A stretch of DNA of 43,730 nt. Source: a virus. The notes under the pieces are model-generated. The model saw only the letters and a list, made by a program, of their open reading frames with translations, made no database searches and was not told the DNA's origin. Below, piece after piece: positions 5,808 through 14,779 of this stretch; within the stretch, counting starts at the first letter, position 1; every line of letters begins with the position of its first letter. The stretch is taken from positions 1 through 43,730 of IMG/VR virus record IMGVR_UViG_3300002180_000005, one strand, 5' to 3'. A program made the translations under genes and the position numbers.

Positions 5808-7507
5808 CCAGAACTACAGTATCCTCCTCAGAAGCTAAGATGATCCAACGACTTCTCGACTACCGTAAGAACACTGAGTTGCACGCAGCCCAGTGTTTAA
5901 AGGTTATCACCAAAGAAGCTGCGTTACTGCCTCTTATTCTGAACAAGCCTCAGCAGATAATCCACGCCAAGCTGGAGGAGCAGAGAGCACAGCATGGCCT
6001 GGTTCGCGCTATCATCCTGAAAGGCCGTAAGCAGGGTGCTTCAACTTACATAGCGGGCAGGTTCTATTCTAAGACACGCCTGTACAAGTACCGTAACGCC
6101 AAGGTCATGGCGCACGTTCAGGACTCGACCAACGCTCTATTTTCTATGGTTAAGACCATGTACGATAATGACCCAATCAGACTCCGCGCCGACACTTCTA
6201 ACGCCAAACAGTTCACCTTTTCGAATCAGTCAAGCTACACGGTGGCCACGGCTGGCGGCGCCGGGGAATCAGGTCGCGGAGACACCCCGACACTGGCTCA
6301 CCTGTCTGAGGTCGCTTTCTACAAGGATGCGGCTAAGAACTTCGCTGGCTTCGCTAACTCTGTACCTATGGCACCGGAAACTGAGGTGGTGGTAGAGTCC
6401 ACGGCTAACGGTATCGGAAACGAATTCCACCGTAGATGGGTTCGGGCTGAGTCCGGGCTTACGGAGACAGTTGATGGCGGGGCGGTTTCGTATATCCCGA
6501 TCTTCATACCGTGGTTCTGGTCCGACGAGTACCAGCTACCGGTACACCCGAAATTCGAACTCAGAACAGATCCAGAGGGCGACGGGATGCCTTCTGAGCG
6601 CGACATATTCGAGATGCACGATCTCACCCTACCACAGATGGCTTGGCGACGGTTCCAGCTAGAGGAATCGCTAGGTACTGTCGAGAAATTCATGCAGGAG
6701 TACCCGTGCACCCCATCAGAGGCCTTTCAAACACCTGGCCTAGACCTGTTTATCAAGCCGGTGTACGTTATGCGTGCAAGGCGACGGGATGGCATTATAC
6801 CGTACGGGCCTAAGATTTTAGGTGTTGACCCGAACGGGGAAGGATCTGACCAGTTCTCTACAACTTTCCGCCAAGGTCACGTTGTTCACTGGACAAAGAA
6901 CCGGACTGGGCTTGACCCAGGTGAGGAGCAGGTAGAGTTCGTCAAAGACCTGATCGTAACACACCAAATCGACCGCGTGAACATTGATTATGGCGGAGGT
7001 TACGGTACAGCCCTAATGCAAGGGCTTAGAGAGAAGTACCCGGCTTTGGCTGAGAAGTGTTTCTATGTTGACTTCGGAGGCAAGAGTCAGTTCAAGATGG
7101 TGAAGCCCCACGCCCCAGGCCCGAGAAACAGACGTGCTGAAATGTACATGCGCGGCCGTGACTGGTTCGAAAACCCAGAGGGCGTATCTATACCGGATGA
7201 AGACGAACTGCAGTCTGATCTTGGCCAGGTGTGCGCACGAATCGGCGGGCAGAGTACGGATACCGTTATTGAACCCAAGATTGACATTAAGAAAAGATTG
7301 GGTCGGTCCCCTGACACAGCAGACAGCTTCGTACTTACCTTTGCAGTACCAGACGGGTCTGTAGAGTCGGGATTGACAGAAACGCCAACGTCATCTAGTG
7401 TTGCGTTTGAACAAGGTATTGTACCGAAAGAAACCACCCCTCCACCGGAAAGTAACTGGGGAAATGGAGGTTTAGGGTTTGACTCTGGCGGAGGATGGAT
7501 GGGCTGA
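5804..7507 (+). CDS. terL: Terminase large subunit
   Basis: The packaging ATPase-nuclease. Walker A-like KGRKQGAST lies at residues 73-81, a Walker B-like SEVAFY at 168-173 and the coupling motif VVVESTANG at 195-203. The C-terminal RNase H-like nuclease shows ILGVDPNGEGSD near residue 340 and VNIDYGGGYG near 392, with acidic residues expected to hold metal. At 567 residues the length is normal. It drives DNA through the portal and cuts it. The C-terminal 40 residues are Pro/Gly-rich and probably flexible. It overlaps the portal start (TGATG). Confidence 0.93.
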   Translation: MTRTTVSSSEAKMIQRLLDYRKNTELHAAQCLKVITKEAALLPLILNKPQQIIHAKLEEQRAQHGLVRAIILKGRKQGASTYIAGRFYSKTRLYKYRNAKVMAHVQDSTNALFSMVKTMYDNDPIRLRADTSNAKQFTFSNQSSYTVATAGGAGESGRGDTPTLAHLSEVAFYKDAAKNFAGFANSVPMAPETEVVVESTANGIGNEFHRRWVRAESGLTETVDGGAVSYIPIFIPWFWSDEYQLPVHPKFELRTDPEGDGMPSERDIFEMHDLTLPQMAWRRFQLEESLGTVEKFMQEYPCTPSEAFQTPGLDLFIKPVYVMRARRRDGIIPYGPKILGVDPNGEGSDQFSTTFRQGHVVHWTKNRTGLDPGEEQVEFVKDLIVTHQIDRVNIDYGGGYGTALMQGLREKYPALAEKCFYVDFGGKSQFKMVKPHAPGPRNRRAEMYMRGRDWFENPEGVSIPDEDELQSDLGQVCARIGGQSTDTVIEPKIDIKKRLGRSPDTADSFVLTFAVPDGSVESGLTETPTSSSVAFEQGIVPKETTPPPESNWGNGGLGFDSGGGWMG

Positions 7508-9699
7508 TGTCTATTAGACAAAAAATTGAAGTCGTCCTAAGTGGCGGAAAACGCCACGCTATGAGCGGCGAAAACAATTCGGATTTCCTATCCAAGGTGA
7601 CCCGCACGTACCATATGGATTTCCAAGCAGACTACCATAACATGGAGCCTGGACGGGAAGACATGCAGTTCGTTATCGGTGACCAGTGGGAGGAGAACGC
7701 CCGTAGGCGCCGAAACCACCAGAAGAAACCGGTTATAACTGTGAACCGGCTGCCCGCCTTTGTGGCCCAGTACATGGGGTCTTACCTCCAGTCGGACACC
7801 ACCATCAAAGTATCCCCCACCAGTGCAGGTTCCAAGAAGACCGCTGAGATTCGGCAAGGTATCATCCGCACCATTATGCGCACTAACACCGCAAAACTGG
7901 CCAGGAACAAAGCTGCTGAAGGTCAGTACATCTGTGGGGTAGGTAACTTCGCACTTGAGGTCGTGGACGCTGAAAACGATGTGTTCCTAAGGGACATAAA
8001 GATGAAGACACTGGCGGATCCTTTCCAAGTTGTATGGGACCGCGCCTCTAAAGATCCGACTGGCGCCGACGCGCAGCACTGTTTCGTTTTCGATTGGATG
8101 ACTCGCGAGGACTTCAAGAAAACGTACCCAGATAACGCTGAAGATTCCGGGTGGTCCCCGAACGATATAGATTCCACTGTTATGACTGGCCACGGCTGGG
8201 AAGTGGATGAAATGGTTCGAATCTGCTATTTCTACCAGATGAAGCGTGAAGAAATAACCCTTGGTCTTGAGCGAGACACCGGTGACGTTATCGACGTATC
8301 GGACATGTCCAAAGACGAGATTATGAGTAAAGTCGAGTTCGATGACGATGGAGACCCTATCGTTAGGGAGACAACCACCCCGTACTGCGAAGTCCACATT
8401 ATAACGTCCGACAATGTTCTGGAGGGGCCGCAGCGACTGAACATATCACGCCTACCTGTTTTCCGCAGTGAGGGTTGGGCTTTGACTCAGGCGTCTGTCA
8501 GGTTCCGGTGGGGCTTTATTCGAAACGCTAAAGATCCGCAGAGAATCCACAACTTCTGGCGGTCTACGTTGGCTTCAGAATTGATGAAGTCCACTGCAGG
8601 CACTTGGCTTCTGGACATCGCTGGCGCCAAGAACGGTCTAGCGGATAAGTTCCGTAAGGCCCACAGAGATGGGGACAACGTGCTTACGTGGGATTCCCAA
8701 GCAGATGGCGCCAAACCGGAAATGATACCTCCACCACCTCTGAACCAAGCGGTGTTGACTGAAGCGGAGATGACGGTTCGCGATATTCGCGACGTCACCA
8801 ACCGCCACGAGGCTTCTATGGGCCAAGCCTCAAACGAGGTATCTGGCAAGGCGATCAACGCAAGACAGAGAGTTTCGGAACTTGGAGATGTCGTTTACAC
8901 AGACAACCATAACATGGCTCTGGCTGAAGCTGGTCGGGTTATCAACGAACTGATACCGGCCGTTTACGACACTGCAAGAACGGTTAAGGTGACTGGAGAG
9001 GACGACGCAGAGTCCCTTCAGGCCATTAACGGCGATATGGGCGATGCTACACCAGACGTCACACTTGGAAAATACGCGATTACCTATTCCACAGGACCAT
9101 CTTACGCCACCAAACGCCAAGAGTCGGTAGACGTGATTCTTACCCTTATGAACACTATGCCCTCAGTTGGTAACATGGTCGCAGATATTCTGGTTCGTAA
9201 CATGGATATCCCAGGTGCCGATGAAATTGAGGAGCGTCTAGCTTACATGCTTCCTGAAGGTATGTTGAATCTGGACAAGGTATCAGAGGAGCGTAAGGAA
9301 CGTATCCTAAAACAGCAGGAAGCGCAGAAACAAGCCCAGAATCAGCAGATGGCTATGCAAATGGCACAGTTCCAAGAGGAGTTGAATAAGCTGCGTGCTG
9401 AGGTTGCGGAATCTGGCTCCAGAGCGCGTAAGAATGACGCTCAGGCTATGGTTGCCGCCTCTGAGGTAGGTGTATCCGCTGCTGAGGTTGACGTGAAGCA
9501 GGATAAAGCTATTATAGACGCAGCGAAAGCTGGAGCGGTTATAGACCAACAAGGTATTGACATGTTCCAGCACGGTTTAACCCTAGCGGCTGGTGTCGCA
9601 TCTGAAAAAAAGGAAGATCAAAATGCCCAAACCAACAACACGCAAGGCGGCGATGGCAGCGGGGCGCAAGCGACGGACCAAGGCTCTCCAGTCGGGTAA
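7507..9699 (+). CDS. Portal protein, P22 gp1-like
   Basis: A 730-residue protein with the N-terminal layout of P22-type portals: an early helix (FLSKVTRTYHMDFQADY), FVIGDQWEENARRRR, then KKPVITVNRLPAFVAQ. It forms the dodecameric ring through which DNA enters and leaves and binds the terminase and the head-completion proteins. The C-terminal 130 residues are Gln/Ala-rich coiled coil, as in long-barrel portals. The ATG at 7507 overlaps the terL stop and is preferred over the ATG at 7495, which has no room for a ribosome binding site. It lies directly between terL and the scaffold genes, the usual order. Confidence 0.9.
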   Translation: MSIRQKIEVVLSGGKRHAMSGENNSDFLSKVTRTYHMDFQADYHNMEPGREDMQFVIGDQWEENARRRRNHQKKPVITVNRLPAFVAQYMGSYLQSDTTIKVSPTSAGSKKTAEIRQGIIRTIMRTNTAKLARNKAAEGQYICGVGNFALEVVDAENDVFLRDIKMKTLADPFQVVWDRASKDPTGADAQHCFVFDWMTREDFKKTYPDNAEDSGWSPNDIDSTVMTGHGWEVDEMVRICYFYQMKREEITLGLERDTGDVIDVSDMSKDEIMSKVEFDDDGDPIVRETTTPYCEVHIITSDNVLEGPQRLNISRLPVFRSEGWALTQASVRFRWGFIRNAKDPQRIHNFWRSTLASELMKSTAGTWLLDIAGAKNGLADKFRKAHRDGDNVLTWDSQADGAKPEMIPPPPLNQAVLTEAEMTVRDIRDVTNRHEASMGQASNEVSGKAINARQRVSELGDVVYTDNHNMALAEAGRVINELIPAVYDTARTVKVTGEDDAESLQAINGDMGDATPDVTLGKYAITYSTGPSYATKRQESVDVILTLMNTMPSVGNMVADILVRNMDIPGADEIEERLAYMLPEGMLNLDKVSEERKERILKQQEAQKQAQNQQMAMQMAQFQEELNKLRAEVAESGSRARKNDAQAMVAASEVGVSAAEVDVKQDKAIIDAAKAGAVIDQQGIDMFQHGLTLAAGVASEKKEDQNAQTNNTQGGDGSGAQATDQGSPVG

Positions 9700-9832
9700 C
9701 GTAGCTAAATCTGCCAGCAACCTGTCCCCAGCAGACCTGGTTGAACTAGAGCGCGGATCACAGATGCGTAAAGGTTTGGCTGCCCGCCGGAAAGCACAAG
9801 CTGCCCACGAGAGTTCGCGTCGGGGAAGCTAA
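9623..9832 (+). CDS. Small basic protein (69 aa)
   Basis: AAGGAAG lies upstream of the ATG at 9623, which overlaps the portal gene in another frame. The product is very basic (MPKPTTRKAAMAAGRKRRTK...), with SPADLVELERGSQMRKG in the middle. It looks like a small nucleic-acid-binding or packaging-associated protein, but no family is recognised. Position between portal and scaffold is suggestive of a head-assembly role only. Confidence 0.6.
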   Translation: MPKPTTRKAAMAAGRKRRTKALQSGNVAKSASNLSPADLVELERGSQMRKGLAARRKAQAAHESSRRGS

Positions 9833-9870
9833 GAAGAAACCTAAGTTCGATATAACATGGAGAATTGAAG

Positions 9871-10833
9871 ATGGCACATGAAGAAGACCTGGACGACATG
9901 GAAGCAGTTGATCTGTCACCTATGGTAGCTGCTGAGTTGGCTATGCTTAAAGCCGCAAATCCTGTCGATGACGATGACGATGATGACGATGATGATGATC
10001 TGCTGGAGAGCAGTGACGTCGACGACGACGACGACGATGATTCTAGCGCGGCCGAGTTAGACGATGACGATGACGATGACGATGATGACGATGACGACGA
10101 AGGTGAGAAAAAAGACTATACGGCCGTACCAGTTGTTAAAAAACGCGGTAAGCAGTCGTCATTGGATAAACGAATCAAAGAACTGACAGACGCAAAAAAG
10201 GAAGCTGAGAAGCAAGCCTTTGACGCGGAGATGGCCAAGATTAAGGCCGAGCAGGTAGCTGCTGACCTACGGGCTGCCCAAAATCCTGAAACCAAACAGG
10301 TTTCTGCCCCACCGGATCCAAAGGACTTCATCTATGGTGATGTGGACCCTGACTACACCAATGCTATGATTGCACATGGTGTGGAAGTCGAGGTGGCCAA
10401 ACGCCAGAGCACAGCAGAAACAGCCACCTCACAAGCCAGTATCGACCAAGAAAACATGGCTTACGCTGCTAAGGTGCAGACGACAATGACCGCTGGAACT
10501 AAGAAGTTCAAAGACTTCGAAAAGGTTGTTAACGGCGCCCAGTTTGACGCTCACCTGGCGCGGTTGGTTGTGGATTCTGAAAAACCTGTTGACATTGCCT
10601 ACTATTTGGCTAATAATGTCAGCGAACTTCTTCAGATCACGCGGGCAGAACCCACTACTCGGGCGCGGCTTATCGGGAAACTCGAAGGAAAGTTGTCGGT
10701 TACTTCCACCGGGAGGAAGAAGAAAACTAACGCTCCTAAGCCGCTAAAGGGTTCGAAAGCCTCTTCAGCGAAAAGCAGCGGAAAGTACGGACCCTCAGAC
10801 CAAGATGCTTTTGATAAAGCGTTGCTCGGTTAA
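9871..10833 (+). CDS. Scaffolding protein with poly-aspartate tracts
   Basis: Lies between portal and coat genes, the standard place for scaffold. The ATG at 9871 has GGAG eight bases upstream. Residues 30-80 include uninterrupted Asp runs of 11, 7 and 13. Then come a Lys-rich linker, a helical coiled-coil-like segment (LDKRIKELTDAKKEAEKQ), PPDPKDFIYGDVDPDYTNAMI and a basic C-terminus (SGKYGPSDQDAFDKALLG). A basic C-terminal end that binds coat protein is known for P22 gp8. The highly acidic N-terminal part might mimic DNA or keep DNA out of the procapsid; that is inference. Confidence 0.75.
   Translation: MAHEEDLDDMEAVDLSPMVAAELAMLKAANPVDDDDDDDDDDDLLESSDVDDDDDDDSSAAELDDDDDDDDDDDDDEGEKKDYTAVPVVKKRGKQSSLDKRIKELTDAKKEAEKQAFDAEMAKIKAEQVAADLRAAQNPETKQVSAPPDPKDFIYGDVDPDYTNAMIAHGVEVEVAKRQSTAETATSQASIDQENMAYAAKVQTTMTAGTKKFKDFEKVVNGAQFDAHLARLVVDSEKPVDIAYYLANNVSELLQITRAEPTTRARLIGKLEGKLSVTSTGRKKKTNAPKPLKGSKASSAKSSGKYGPSDQDAFDKALLG
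9967..10099 (+). repeat. GAY-triplet low-complexity tract coding poly-Asp
   Basis: Runs of GAT and GAC codons encode 11, 7 and 13 consecutive aspartates. Codons are mixed rather than pure trinucleotide repeats, suggesting selection on the protein rather than simple slippage. Confidence 0.9.
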
Positions 10834-10858
10834 TTTTTAAAAACAAGGAAGTTTCACT

Positions 10859-12172
10859 ATGACTATCACAGTACCACAGTCCCGACTTATCCTGAAAACG
10901 GTCATGTCGACTCTGCGTAACAACCTAGCGTTCGCAGATCTTATTGACTGGGAAACGCACTCTAACGAGATGAACGACCTGAACGGGTTCGTCGTTTCCG
11001 AGCAGGTTGGTCCCAACTACACCGTGACAGAGACTAACGGCGCGGTTGAAGACCTTACAGCCGGTGTCCAGTCCACAGCTTATGGCGCCCAAACATTCAC
11101 CCTGAACAAAGTGTTCGGTGTGTCTATGGGTGCTTCTGATATCGAATCCATCACTGACCTTGGATCTGCCCGGAAAGCGCGCGCGCTGAACAACGGTATC
11201 GCTGACATGGCGTCTGTAATCGACTACCACATTGCGAATACCGCGATGAAAGCGTTCCCTTGGTCTGTTGGCACGCCGGGAACTGACTTGGACGATCCGG
11301 TTGAGGTTGCCGCCGCACGGACACGTCTGGCTAAGATCGGTAAAGAAAGTGACATGGGGCTTAACCAAGTCCTCGACCACACTGACACCCAGAACTTGGC
11401 TAAGTTTATTTACAACGACAACGCCTCGCTGGCGTCTGAAGGCTCACGCGCCATGCGACGTGGCTTCAGCGGTATGCTTTCCGGTATCCCAATCAAGGCC
11501 TCAAACCACCTGGCGCGACTGACAACTGGTTCACGAACTAACGGAACCATCGCTGGTGCCGCACAGGACGTAAACTATGTGGACTCCGCTGATTCTGGAT
11601 CGAACCAGGGTTACTACCTCACCCAGGATCTGAACATCGACGGTCTTGGCGCCAACGGAACTATTTCTGCAGGTGAGATTTTCACCATTGCGGGGGTAAC
11701 TTCATGGGACCGGAATATCGGCCAGTCTCGTGACTTCCTTCAGCAGTTCACTGTGGTGGCAGATGCAACAGCCGATGGAGCGGGCGCGGCGACTGTCCGT
11801 ATCTTCCCAGCCATTGTCGTGCAGACTGGCACAGCTACGGTAAACAACTCGCACGCTACAGTTGATGCAGCACCTGCTGACAACGCGGTTGTCACGTTCG
11901 TTGGCGCTGCCAGCACCACGTACAAACCACGGCTTATGTTTGAGAAGGAAAGCATTGTTGCACACTCTGCACAGTTGGTCCTTCCTTACACCGGACAAGG
12001 TTACCGCCGTTCACTAGCGGACGCTGACCGGGATGGCGTTGCGCCTTTGATGCCACGTCTTTGGTTCTACTCGGATCCGAAAACAGGTGCTCACAACTGC
12101 CGTATCGACGTCTTTGTTGAGGCACAGGCCCGCGACCGCTGGAAGGGTATTAAATTCTTCGGCACACCGTAA
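10859..12172 (+). CDS. Major capsid protein, P22 coat (gp5)-like
   Basis: A 437-residue protein that resembles the P22 coat family: the N-terminal arm (QSRLILKTVMSTLRNNLAFADLID), TETNGAVEDLTAGVQSTAYGAQTFTLNKVFGVSM and the GFSGMLSGIPIKASNHL segment, then an inserted beta domain (about residues 245-350) like the telokin-like insertion of P22 coat. HK97 fold is expected. AAGGAAG precedes the start. An intrinsic terminator follows, consistent with high-level expression of the portal-scaffold-coat group. Confidence 0.9.
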   Translation: MTITVPQSRLILKTVMSTLRNNLAFADLIDWETHSNEMNDLNGFVVSEQVGPNYTVTETNGAVEDLTAGVQSTAYGAQTFTLNKVFGVSMGASDIESITDLGSARKARALNNGIADMASVIDYHIANTAMKAFPWSVGTPGTDLDDPVEVAAARTRLAKIGKESDMGLNQVLDHTDTQNLAKFIYNDNASLASEGSRAMRRGFSGMLSGIPIKASNHLARLTTGSRTNGTIAGAAQDVNYVDSADSGSNQGYYLTQDLNIDGLGANGTISAGEIFTIAGVTSWDRNIGQSRDFLQQFTVVADATADGAGAATVRIFPAIVVQTGTATVNNSHATVDAAPADNAVVTFVGAASTTYKPRLMFEKESIVAHSAQLVLPYTGQGYRRSLADADRDGVAPLMPRLWFYSDPKTGAHNCRIDVFVEAQARDRWKGIKFFGTP

Positions 12173-12200
12173 AGGCGCCAACAAGCGAGTAAAAACAAAA

Positions 12201-12232
12201 CCCCGTCCTGTAAACAGGGGCGGGGTTTTTCT
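12201..12232 (+). terminator. Intrinsic terminator after the coat gene
   Basis: CCCCGTCCTG and CAGGGGCGGGG form a GC-rich stem with a G-T pair and one bulge around a TAAA loop, followed at once by TTTTTCTT. It lies 28 bases after the coat stop codon, so it should end or thin out transcripts of the packaging and capsid genes. Confidence 0.85.
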
Positions 12233-12260
12233 TGACCTACGCTACGAATCAGTGTCAAAT
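12232..12260 (+). promoter_or_regulatory. Weak promoter candidate after the terminator
   Basis: TTGACC (12232-12237), 17 bases, TCAAAT (12255-12260), directly behind the terminator and about 40 bases before the next gene. It could restart transcription for the tail genes. Matches are partial. Confidence 0.3.
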
Positions 12261-12299
12261 ACAACATCAACCGAAACTAACTTCAGGAGAACTAATCAG

Positions 12300-12788
12300 A
12301 TGAACAACGTACCAGCAAAACGGTCACGTCAAGAGTACCCTAAAATGGTTTACCACCATGAGTCAGGTAACCAGAAAATTATCAATTCAGAGGATGAACG
12401 TCCAGATGGCTACGTTTCCTACGACGCTTACCGCGATGGATCCTCCGAAGCGGCCACAGCAGATGCCGCCGCTGGCGCAATTATCGCCGCAGAAGCTGCG
12501 TCTTCCCGTGCCGCCGCTGCAGAAGCTGAAGCCGCAAAAGAAGCGGCCTTGAACACCGCAAAAGAAGCTGCAGAAGCTGAAGCTGCGAAAGCTGAAAAAG
12601 AAGCAGAAGAAAAAGCTGCTGCTTACCGGGTTGAAATGAAAGAGTTCCTAGACAAGCACGATGTCCAGTATGCGCCGCAACTTGGCACTAAGAAGCTAGA
12701 AGAGTTGGTTGAACAACTGACAAACCATCTTGAAAAGAAAGCGGCTGATGAAGCCCAAGCCGGAGCCTCTGATGGCAACGCCGACTGA
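12300..12788 (+). CDS. Coiled-coil protein with C-terminal HeH/LEM-like domain
   Basis: The ATG at 12300 has AGGAGAAC seven bases upstream; the longer open frame back to 12087 overlaps the coat gene and is not used. Residues 55-110 are an Ala/Glu/Lys-rich coiled coil. Residues 113-140 (EFLDKHDVQYAPQLGTKKLEEL) match the HeH/LEM-type helix-extended-helix motif found near the C-terminus of several phage head or tail proteins. It sits between coat and gp4-like genes, so a head-tail joining or DNA-binding role is likely, but unproven. Confidence 0.65.
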   Translation: MNNVPAKRSRQEYPKMVYHHESGNQKIINSEDERPDGYVSYDAYRDGSSEAATADAAAGAIIAAEAASSRAAAAEAEAAKEAALNTAKEAAEAEAAKAEKEAEEKAAAYRVEMKEFLDKHDVQYAPQLGTKKLEELVEQLTNHLEKKAADEAQAGASDGNAD

Positions 12789-13569
12789 TATAATCACCAG
12801 CGCCCTCCGTGAGGCTAATTTCAAAGCTGTAGGTGCAACTCCTACGGCCGACGAACTCGCGGAGGGTCTGGTGTTGCTTCAGGCACTGTCAGACAGCCTT
12901 ATAGGGCTAGTGATCGGAACTAAGTTAACCCCTTGGTGGGTTCCACGACCTCAAGCCACCGCAGCACTTCTTGCTAACTACCCAGCGAGTCCTGGCGACA
13001 GCGGTATCGTCCAACCGAACAGTGAGAAAAACCCTCCTGCTAACGTCCGGTTGATGATGAAGAACACTTCAGACAAAACCGTCTATTTCCAGTTCCAGCC
13101 TCAAGACGGGGCTATTATGGACTACGTGGACGTAGGACACACTGGATCTGTGACACTGGACGCTAACGGGGCCTTGTTCGGGCTAACGGGGTCTGTAACT
13201 CAGGTGACACTCACCTCTGACTTCCCCACGAACCGGAACGCTCCTAAGCGCTGGATTTACCGCGCTGACGTAGGATCGTGGGTAGAGATTCAAGACCTGG
13301 CCCTAACGTCCCAACTACCGTTCCCGACTTGGTTCGACGATTACTGGATTACAGCGATGGCTATTCGGCTATCCCCGAGATTTGGTAACGACCCCAGAGC
13401 CTCCACCCTTCTACGGTACAAGGAGATGGGTGTCCTGATTCGTGGCCAGTACGAGCAGCAGGGGATTGAAATAGTGGGGACTCCTGGTGGAGCACTAACC
13501 CAGCAGTCATATGACCCACCCGGCGGAAGCTCCGGGGAAGGATTCGGAACCGGAGACCCATTCTCGTGA
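12772..13569 (+). CDS. Head-completion / tail accessory factor, P22 gp4-like
   Basis: The N-terminus MATPTDIITSALREANFKAVGATPTADELAEG matches in pattern the gp4-type tail accessory factors (x-DII-xAL-x-Gx-Ps-EE). It is expected to dock under the portal and receive the tail hub. The first and last parts, including LRYKEMGVLIRGQYEQ-like helix at the C-terminus, fit the family; about 130 residues of beta-rich sequence are inserted in the middle, making 265 residues against 166 in P22 gp4. The ATG at 12772 overlaps the preceding gene by 17 bases. Confidence 0.75.
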   Translation: MATPTDIITSALREANFKAVGATPTADELAEGLVLLQALSDSLIGLVIGTKLTPWWVPRPQATAALLANYPASPGDSGIVQPNSEKNPPANVRLMMKNTSDKTVYFQFQPQDGAIMDYVDVGHTGSVTLDANGALFGLTGSVTQVTLTSDFPTNRNAPKRWIYRADVGSWVEIQDLALTSQLPFPTWFDDYWITAMAIRLSPRFGNDPRASTLLRYKEMGVLIRGQYEQQGIEIVGTPGGALTQQSYDPPGGSSGEGFGTGDPFS

Positions 13570-14777
13570 GTAATGTTTCACTTAACTTCACGTCATGGGA
13601 ACGTATCCTACCGGGATTCGCGGCTTCAGTTCTTCGAAACAGGTTCTTCGAGCAGAACCCTTCACAGAGAGAAGGCGTTTCCCTTATAGCCAGACCAGGA
13701 ACCCCTCAACTGGGGGCTTGGGGCACGGGTAAGGTAAGAGGTTTCTTCTCGCTTCCCGGTCTGTTCAACGGTGCGCTTTTCGTGGTTTCTGGAGAGACTC
13801 TGTACCGGATAGAGCCAGACCTATCCTCAATATCTATAACAGGTATCGTGTTCGGTACTGGCGCCGTATCAATGGCTGGAATAGCTGGTGCGGGGTATGA
13901 ACGCCTGTTTGTGGCAGATGGATCGCACCTGCAATTCTACGGCGGCGGGGTACAAGCATCTGGAGTTCTAACCGGAACAGGCCATGTTGTAGATGGTGAC
14001 ACCATAGAGGTCGGGGGTACTTATTACCAATGGACCGCTACAATTACAGATGGCGCGGGCACGGTCGGAAATCCTTGGAAGGTACTGATTGGCGCCAACC
14101 TCCAAGAAGATTTAGAGAACATGGTGAAGGTAATCAGTTTTGTCGGAACCCCCGGCACTGATTGGTCTGCGAACCTAGGTGGTCAGAACGGCGACATCAC
14201 GGCAACGTCTGACGCTACCACACTGACTGCCACGGCACGAACAGACCTTGCTGCAGGGAACCTACTGACAACTTCAGAAACCTCCGCAAACCTGTCTTGG
14301 GCGGCTGTTACCTTGTTGGGCGGAGGCGTTCACGGGCTAAGTGGTGTGGAGGTTCCTGACGGACTTCCCCCTGTCTCTATAACCGTACTGAAAAGCTATG
14401 TTATTGTGGCTCTAGGTAACACAGACAGGTTTTACTTCATCGAACCCGGTGCAGTCGTTATAGATCCGTTGAACTTCGCCACGGCTGAGAGCCAGCCTGA
14501 CGACACGCTTGACGTTGTTACAATAGGTGACACAGTTATGTTTGTCGGGGAAGGGTCCACAGAGGTTTGGTATCCGACCGGAGACCAGAACAACCCTTTT
14601 GCCCCAGTCGCAGGACGGGTATATGACCGTGGCGGTGTTGAAGGAACTGTTGTAAACGTCAAGGGGCAGGTATTTCTTGTAGGACCAGAAAATGTCGTGT
14701 ATGCTATCGGTGGATCGGCCGCCAGAGTGTCAAATCACGGTGTCGAGGAAATGATTAGACTCGCTTTAGGAGCATAA
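13566..14777 (+). CDS. P22 gp10-like tail hub, N-terminal half
   Basis: Resembles the beta-propeller part of P22 gp10 (packaged DNA stabilisation protein): ARPGTPQLGAW, an early RLFVADGSHL blade, AESQPDDTLDVVTIGDTVMFVGEGSTEVWY and VVYAIGGSAARVSNHGVEEMI, which parallels the gp10 stretch around RAESQPDGI...IIGSGQ...SIEKI. A foreign surface-type domain is inserted at residues 140-255. The protein stops at 403 residues, just where gp10 continues into its C-terminal half; that half is encoded at 17141-18001. GTG start overlapping the previous stop, with CGGAG ten bases upstream. Confidence 0.7.
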   Translation: MSNVSLNFTSWERILPGFAASVLRNRFFEQNPSQREGVSLIARPGTPQLGAWGTGKVRGFFSLPGLFNGALFVVSGETLYRIEPDLSSISITGIVFGTGAVSMAGIAGAGYERLFVADGSHLQFYGGGVQASGVLTGTGHVVDGDTIEVGGTYYQWTATITDGAGTVGNPWKVLIGANLQEDLENMVKVISFVGTPGTDWSANLGGQNGDITATSDATTLTATARTDLAAGNLLTTSETSANLSWAAVTLLGGGVHGLSGVEVPDGLPPVSITVLKSYVIVALGNTDRFYFIEPGAVVIDPLNFATAESQPDDTLDVVTIGDTVMFVGEGSTEVWYPTGDQNNPFAPVAGRVYDRGGVEGTVVNVKGQVFLVGPENVVYAIGGSAARVSNHGVEEMIRLALGA

Positions 14778-14779
14778 AA

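Noticed and set aside
6319-6711. Antisense 130-codon frame in terL
   Set aside because: Shadow of a strongly supported gene, without start context or motifs.
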